A DNA stretch of 64,000 nt from Blastomussa wellsi (taxonomy: Eukaryota; Cnidaria; Anthozoa; Scleractinia; Plerogyridae), in NCBI GenBank assembly GCA_947652115.1, contig OX393563.1, positions 26,686,867 to 26,750,866 on the forward strand, in the 5' to 3' direction. Both the position numbers and the translations under genes were made by a program. A model generated the notes under the pieces. The model made no database searches, was not told where the DNA came from, and saw only the letters and a list, made by a program, of their open reading frames with translations. Positions 58,915-64,000 of this stretch are shown in pieces; position 1 is the first letter of the stretch; the number at the start of each line of letters is the position of its first letter.

Positions 58915-61900
58915 ATGTGTGGGGCGTTTCGAGGACACAATCAAAACAAGATTTCCCCCATTACAGATCTATCATCTGAAAAGATTGAAATACGTAAAGG
59001 CCGTTGGCTGAGAATTATACACTACAAGCCTCGCTTGTCACGTTCTGATAGCGGATTTAGCCGCGAAGAAATTCAGTCAAATCGTTCTGAACATTCTGCG
59101 TCGTCCACCGTTTCTAGAACAAGTGATCCGGATTACAAGAGGATCGTTGTTATATTTTTCATTCACGGAGTTGGAGGGAGTGCTGATCTTTGGTACGAAC
59201 AACTGCTGTACTTTTGCAAGGCAGGATATGAGGTAGTGGCGCCCGATTTGCTGGGACACGGGCAAAGTTCCGCGCCGAACAATCCTGCAGATTATGAGTT
59301 TTCAGAGCTATCGTATGATTTAATCTATTTATTTGACCGCTATCATAAGAAGAGGAACGTTTTGGTTGGACATTCATATGGGTAAGTCTCTTCATTTCCT
59401 CAGACGTGCACATAGATAAAGTATTTACATGTAACATTCCTTTTCCGCTGTAAAAATTGACCCCGGGTAAACGTTGGGGTCATGGGGTAGGTATTTTTTT
59501 GGCCCTTTGGGCGTTACATTTTCAAGAGAAGCGACGTCACCCTAAATCTGTCTCCGGCTCCCTGATATAAAGTACCCTTGAAACAGACTAGTACATAGTC
59601 GCCATTTACGGGTTCAGGGCATGAGAGAAGGTCCCCAGGGGGGTACTCGAAGTATACATCATCACGGGGGGGGGGTGGGAAGGGGGGTCCGACGGACCTT
59701 CATATTGCAAACCCAAAAAATACAAAATTTTAGACCCAAAAAAATACCTGGCATCAAAATTTCCAACCCAAAAAAATACAAAAAAGTTTGTATGAATATT
59801 TTTCTGATCCACTGATCAGAAACATTTTTGTTTCTGATCAGCATCATTTCAATGTTGATATATTTCTTTCATTGCTCTCTTGGAGATCCACTGACCCCCA
59901 AAACGAAAAGCTCATTCGGGGATAAGACCCAAAAATACGCGTATTTTTTAAGACCAAAAAAAATACGTGACATCTCTTGACCCCAAAAAATACCAAGCGT
60001 GTAAATTTTCAACCCAAAAAAATGTGTCGCCCCCCCTCATGTATACTTCGAGTACCCCCCTGAGGAGAATATTTGATACCAGGGAAGACTGAGGGATGTG
60101 GGGTGTCATGGGACCTTGCGTACCTCAATCTTAACTAGTACCCAATCTACACCCTGCACGCCTCGATCTTCACTACTAGTATCCAATCTTCTCTTGTCCC
60201 CAGAACCCATAAATAGCGACTGCGTTCGAGTCTGCCCTTGAAAGTACTTGCAGTATTCATGAGCTTTCTCAACCAGTGTTCTGTGGGTCCATGGAAATCC
60301 ACTTCAAGGATGGTCACGGAATTCTGATTGGCAGGGGATTATTTTGAAGGAAAGAATTAGGCTAAAGAGGTGTGGGAGGTTCATACTAAACACCCTAGAA
60401 CTATCTTCCTGTATGCCTCTTTTTATTGTTTTCTATTGTTTTCTTGCAATAAGTATGCAATGCCCGTCATGTTTTATGACAGTATAATACATGGCTTAGG
60501 TTTCTTTATTTGTTAAATAAGAGGTTTTGACAGCATTCTAAAGTTTTCTGACCATTTTCCAAAGATTTCTAAAGACTCCCAATGTGTTGTCTGAAGATTT
60601 CCAAAACTTTCCAAAGTGTCTGAAGTTTGCCAAAGAATTGCAAGAAAGATCTGAACATGGTTTCACTATGCAACAACAAATGTAATTAAAGTTAAAGGGG
60701 ACAAATATGATATCAAAAATAAAGTCATTTATCATCACTGAAAGTAAAATTTTCATAATTTTATGTGTACTGTGTTTAGTAATGGTTTTTATTTCCCAGG
60801 GCTGGAAATGCTTGTAAAAATCATTGAGCAGCACTGTTTATATATATTTACTAGTATATAGTTATAACCAATCTGAGAGTAAACTTCATTTTATTGGTTA
60901 TCTGTTTGCAGGGCGTCATTTTGTGCAGTTATTGCATGTGAGCGTGCTCGACTAGTGTCCAAGATGGTTCTTATAGCTGGTGGAGGTCCTGTGCCGCTTG
61001 TGGGAGTTGGTTCTTGTGATGTGTTCTGCTTGCCATCACCATTGTTATCATGCATCAAGCCTGTGTTTTTGTCTGTTTATGAAAGGTTAGCTGTAAATAT
61101 TTAGCACTTATGAGGCCCTGTTAGGGAGGGTCTTTATGTTCCCCATCTGAATTTCAAACCTTTCCACGTCGCAATTTCGGAACGTTCACATGTCGCTGTC
61201 AGAATTTCATGTGAGCGGCTTTTCGTTTGTCGTCATTTCAGCTCCTTCATGTCACTGTTTCAGAGCCGTGTTGCCTGTCGGAATTTACCCTAACATGGCC
61301 TCACTTATGCGATATTCAAATAATTATTTGACTTCAATTCAGTTACTTACCTGCCAACTTTTTTCCGGGGCCAGGGGGTTCTCAAAGAGGAGACAACCTG
61401 TTTTTTTGCAGATGACAGAAATGGGAGTATCATAGATGTATGATTTCACTCAGTTTGTCTCTATTGTAAACAGAAGTCATTTTTCAAGCCCTGTATACAC
61501 CTTATTAATAAATGGCGGACGCGCAGTTAAAGCTTGGGCCGAGTACATGAAAACAAGGCTAGTGCGGGAACTCTTCGCGGGAAATAGAAAGGTTTGTATG
61601 GCAGATTTGCTATTTTTTAACTTTCATCTTTGTTTTTGGCAGTATTTAAAGGTTTATTGCTAAAAGCTTTACAGCACAGCTTACAGTGACTTGTCTTGAG
61701 ATCACATAGCGATTTTATTGCGGTTATTATCTGTCAGTGTATAGGAAAATGGTTTTGTCACCTTTGGTTTCCTTGGGTGAAGATGATATCCCTGGTGCTT
61801 CGTTTGGCACAAGAAAGCCAGCGGAACTAGTAAACGATGCCCTAAGATTCTGGCTAAAATGCCGTGGAGACAAATGCAAGGGATTGAAAACAAAAGCACA

Positions 61901-62996
61901 GCTATTGAAATGGCGAGTGGAGATGTGAGATCGCGGATGTTTACTATTTTGACCTAGCTGTAAACTGTAATATTTTTACATTCATCTTGGAGTCGTTTTC
62001 TTGGCGAGCTCCTTTTCCATGCGAACTTAGAAGGGATAGCACCAGTGTTCAGATACAGACGGCCGCCACTTATCTCCTTCCTCAAATTGCTTTCATTAAA
62101 ATGCAAGGAACACACTTCGGTCCACTTGGTAATTTGAAAGACACTTCCAACATCTCTTTGAATGGGGTGAATCCATTGTTTTCTTAACTCCTCTTCGGCT
62201 GGAAAGCTTAAGAAACTGATGATTTTGCCAACAGGCCCTTTCTCGCCTCTTTGAGGACGCCGAGGTACACAACAGTGTGCGAATTTGAAGCAATCCCTGA
62301 GAATAATCGTGATCTCAAGACAAGTCACTGTAAGCTGTGCTGTAAAGCTTTTAGTGATAAACCTTTAAATACTGCCAAAATAGAAGATAGCAAATCTGCG
62401 ATACAAAGCTTTCTATTTCCCGGGAAGAGTTGCCGCACTAGCCTCAGCCCAAGCTTTAACCGCGCGTCCGCCATTTATGAATAAGGTGTATTAAGCTGCA
62501 ATAATGTACCCGTAGTTCTTCTACATGTATTTGTCACTTGCCTTGTATAATTTAAATTTGCTGAATGTATATTTGTGTTCTTTTTACAGGAGAGCATACA
62601 ACAGTCAGAGGGCAAGATCAATGAAGAAGAAGGTCAAAGCTTTCAGTGCCTCTTCATTTGTGTTGAAAGCTGTAATGGCTGGACAGGTCAGTCAATCTCT
62701 GTCTTTTGGGCATAATTAATAATAATTAATAATTAATTAATGCAAGGCCTCAAGTTGTTGCCTAAATTTCATTTAACTATGTATGATTGTAAGTAGCCAG
62801 TTACTGGAAAAATTGTCCGTAGCCAGACATTTGACATAGATGAAGCAAAAGTTGTGAGCACCAAGGCCCTAACTGGTTGGCGGTCTGCAGATTTTTCGCC
62901 CACCTTTCCTTTCTTCTTGCTATCTACGACCCTGGTCAGACATGAAAAAGGTATCTTTTTAGCAGTCAGAAAAAGCTCAAGTCACACTCAGAATAG

Positions 62997-63041
<45 letters not shown>

Positions 63042-64000
63042 GTATGACAATATAATTTGGTTTTATCAACTGGGTTGATAATGTGAATTGGCCACCGTAA
63101 AGAGATTCAAGAGCTGACGTTTCGAGCGTTAGCCCTTCGTCGGAGCGAATCACTCAGAATAGCCTCCTTTGTGGACTTAATTAAAATTATTCTTCTATGT
63201 GCATACCTGGAGAGTAAAGTTTCTTTGCTTGTCATTTGAGTCAATGAGTCATAAGCCATGAGTCAATGAGTAAGTGAGTCAAATTTTAAATCACATTTAT
63301 TGATTTAAAAATAGTGTTGCCCTTACTAACAAATATAGGTTAACTGCAATCAAACTAACCACATTATAGCAAACCTAAGTGGAACTAACTGCAAGCAAGC
63401 TGGAGTGGAATTAACTGCATTGAAGCAAATCAGGGTAGAACTATCCACAGCAAAGTGGGGTGCTTCTAAGCTAATTTGCATGCAGGCAAACCATGACTCA
63501 CTAGATCATAACCTTTGTGTAAAAATCTCCTTGACTCATGCCTCATAGACAAATTTGACTCATAAAACATGGGACATCACATCCCTGTTCCCCCTCCCCC
63601 TTGGGCCTCAGTGCTCAAAATAACAAAAATTTAAGGCAAAAGTTGTGGAAATCATCATATTCCAATGGCAATACAAAGACAAGATTTAAAAAATATATTT
63701 TAATTAAAAATAATACATATTGTCTGCCTAGTGTGATTGCCTCTTGTCCTCCCCGCCCGCCCCCCCCCCCCCCCCCCTATCCAGCAGGTTAATTTAAAAA
63801 CGTTTGCTTCACGATATGAGATATGAGTAGAGTTTGGCAATGGTACAGTAAATCTTTAAATGAATGATGGACATCCTGATCAGTGTCGTAATCATGGCTT
63901 CTTTAACAGGTATGGGAAGAGGGTGATGAAAGCTACCATCAGGAGCTGATGGTTCCAGCGTTGTTGATTTATGGCGCTCAGGACAAATTTGTTACTCTTG
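58915..64000 (+). CDS. ABHD8: ABHD8-like alpha/beta hydrolase (first four exons; runs off the window)
   Basis: A serine hydrolase of the alpha/beta fold; the substrate of ABHD8 is not well established. Exons: 58915-59381, 60912-61085, 62590-62686 and 63910 onward (window edge). Joins are GT-AG and keep frame, giving 276 residues here. The start is the first ATG after an in-frame TAA 24 bases upstream. Visible: oxyanion-hole HGVGG (84-88), [10 protein letters not shown], nucleophile elbow GHSYG (152-156; the last Gly codon is split by intron 1), the IAGGGP stretch, [14 protein letters not shown], and GAQDKFV with the likely catalytic Asp271. The catalytic His must lie beyond the edge. [10 protein letters not shown] and [16 protein letters not shown] match ABHD8 rather than other ABHD families. 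The N-terminus before the hydrolase fold is low in known motifs. Confidence 0.94.
59636..60062. mobile_element. CAGGGG-ended MITE, copy C (ABHD8 intron 1)
   Basis: Perfect inverted ends of 24 bases beginning CAGGGGGGTACTCGAAGT and ending ACTTCGAGTACCCCCCTG. The body holds about seven spaced ACCCAAAAAAATAC words and a small hairpin (TTTCTGATC words near 59810-59840). The perfect ends make this the youngest-looking of the three copies. Same orientation as copy A. No coding frame. Confidence 0.85.
61737..61928 (+). pseudogene. SAP-like DNA-binding fragment in the foldback element
   Basis: Translation gives [20 protein letters not shown], then [24 protein letters not shown]. The pattern L-x-x-W/F-L-x2-RG-x4-G-x-K-x-L resembles SAP motifs seen in cnidarian transposon-linked proteins. 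It stops after 63 codons. Only a fragment of a longer ancestral protein can be supported. Confidence 0.5.
61954..62328 (-). pseudogene. THAP-domain fragment in the foldback element
   Basis: A 124-codon frame with a THAP-like finger, the DNA-binding domain of P-element-type transposases: CC at 19-20, SFLSFP (38-43), W52, CSLHF with C73 and H76, and the AIPSKF box (97-102). The second zinc Cys expected near residue 23-25 is missing (CCVPRR where a CxxxC pattern is usual), so zinc binding is probably lost. No catalytic part follows. The frame starts inside the right inverted arm. Confidence 0.65.
62985..63162 (-). mobile_element. Solo retrozyme/Penelope-like unit, 154 bp, 12-bp target-site duplication (ABHD8 intron 3)
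   Basis: CACTCAGAATAG at 62985-62996 and again at 63151-63162 flanks a 154-bp insert (62997-63150). The insert begins AGGGGGTAAGTTTC and ends TCGTCGGAGCGAAT on the + strand. On the minus strand, 63150 to 63105 gives a hammerhead-like order: ATTCGCT (stem I), CCGACGA (core), GGGC-TAAC-GCTC (stem II), GAAA, CGTC, then AGC...GAAT closing stem I with a TCTT bulge. It matches the right arm of the inverted dimer at 45165-45398 closely. No coding frame. Confidence 0.78.
63236..63500. repeat. Minisatellites (ATGAGTCA words, then about 30-bp units)
   Basis: ATGAGTCA-type words repeat at 63236-63290. From about 63340 an imperfect 30-base unit (AGTGGAACTAACTGCAAGCAAG-like) recurs three to four times. 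Noncoding intron sequence. Confidence 0.6.
63751..63779. repeat. Poly-C tract
   Basis: A C-rich run with about 18 consecutive C near 63761-63778, preceded by CCCCGCCCGCC. Likely length-variable. Confidence 0.85.

Larger units (their letters stand above)
61496..62490. mobile_element. Foldback transposon with about 200-bp arms and THAP/SAP-like remnants (ABHD8 intron 2)
   Basis: The left arm (61496-61715) and right arm (62309-62490) are inverted copies with small indels: ends TACACCTTATT...AATGGCGGACGCGC, inner GTTAAAGCTTGGGC, GGGAAATAGAAAG, CAGTATTTAAAGGTTTAT and CAGTGACTTGTCTTGAGATC. The 590-bp centre carries a THAP-domain frame on the minus strand and a SAP-like frame on the + strand. No full transposase. 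A TA occurs on both sides, but no longer duplication is seen. Confidence 0.85.

Overview
The window reads as nuclear DNA of an anthozoan cnidarian, most likely a stony coral. Intron-bearing animal genes (linker histone H1, a MARCH2/3-type ubiquitin ligase, methylmalonyl-CoA epimerase, ABHD8) sit about 5-8 kb apart in AT-rich DNA full of small foldback transposons and non-LTR fragments of kinds I associate with coral genomes. The species cannot be named from sequence alone.

Layout. (1) 1-7360: about 18 nearly identical copies of a 406-bp satellite, itself a dimer of two diverged halves of 187 and 219 bp. (2) 7371-38826: a second tandem array with a 1.68-kb unit, 16 complete units plus two rearranged partial ones. 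Each unit carries a tRNA-derived, SINE-like module with Pol III A and B boxes. The second unit is split by a 3.8-kb non-LTR retrotransposon whose endonuclease and reverse transcriptase are intact. (3) 38827-41027: decayed repeats and no recognisable gene. (4) 41158-41898: intronless linker histone H1. (5) 42441-45412: foldback elements, a dead LINE fragment and a retrozyme-like inverted dimer. (6) 45895-48799: three-exon MARCH2/3-like membrane E3 ligase on the + strand. (7) 49738-55775: eight-exon methylmalonyl-CoA epimerase on the + strand, with several transposons in its introns. (8) 58915 to the window edge: first four exons of ABHD8, + strand, with a THAP-bearing foldback transposon in intron 2.

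The four genes are unrelated housekeeping or regulatory genes; nothing suggests an operon or shared pathway. All four are on the + strand, with no overlap between them.

The most interesting small system is a pair of short retroposed units (62997-63150 and an inverted dimer at 45165-45398). They have clean 12- and 14-bp target-site duplications and a hammerhead-ribozyme-like core, which points to Penelope-type or retrozyme-like mobilisation. The other main points are block duplication within the 1.68-kb array and the THAP/SAP foldback transposon in ABHD8.
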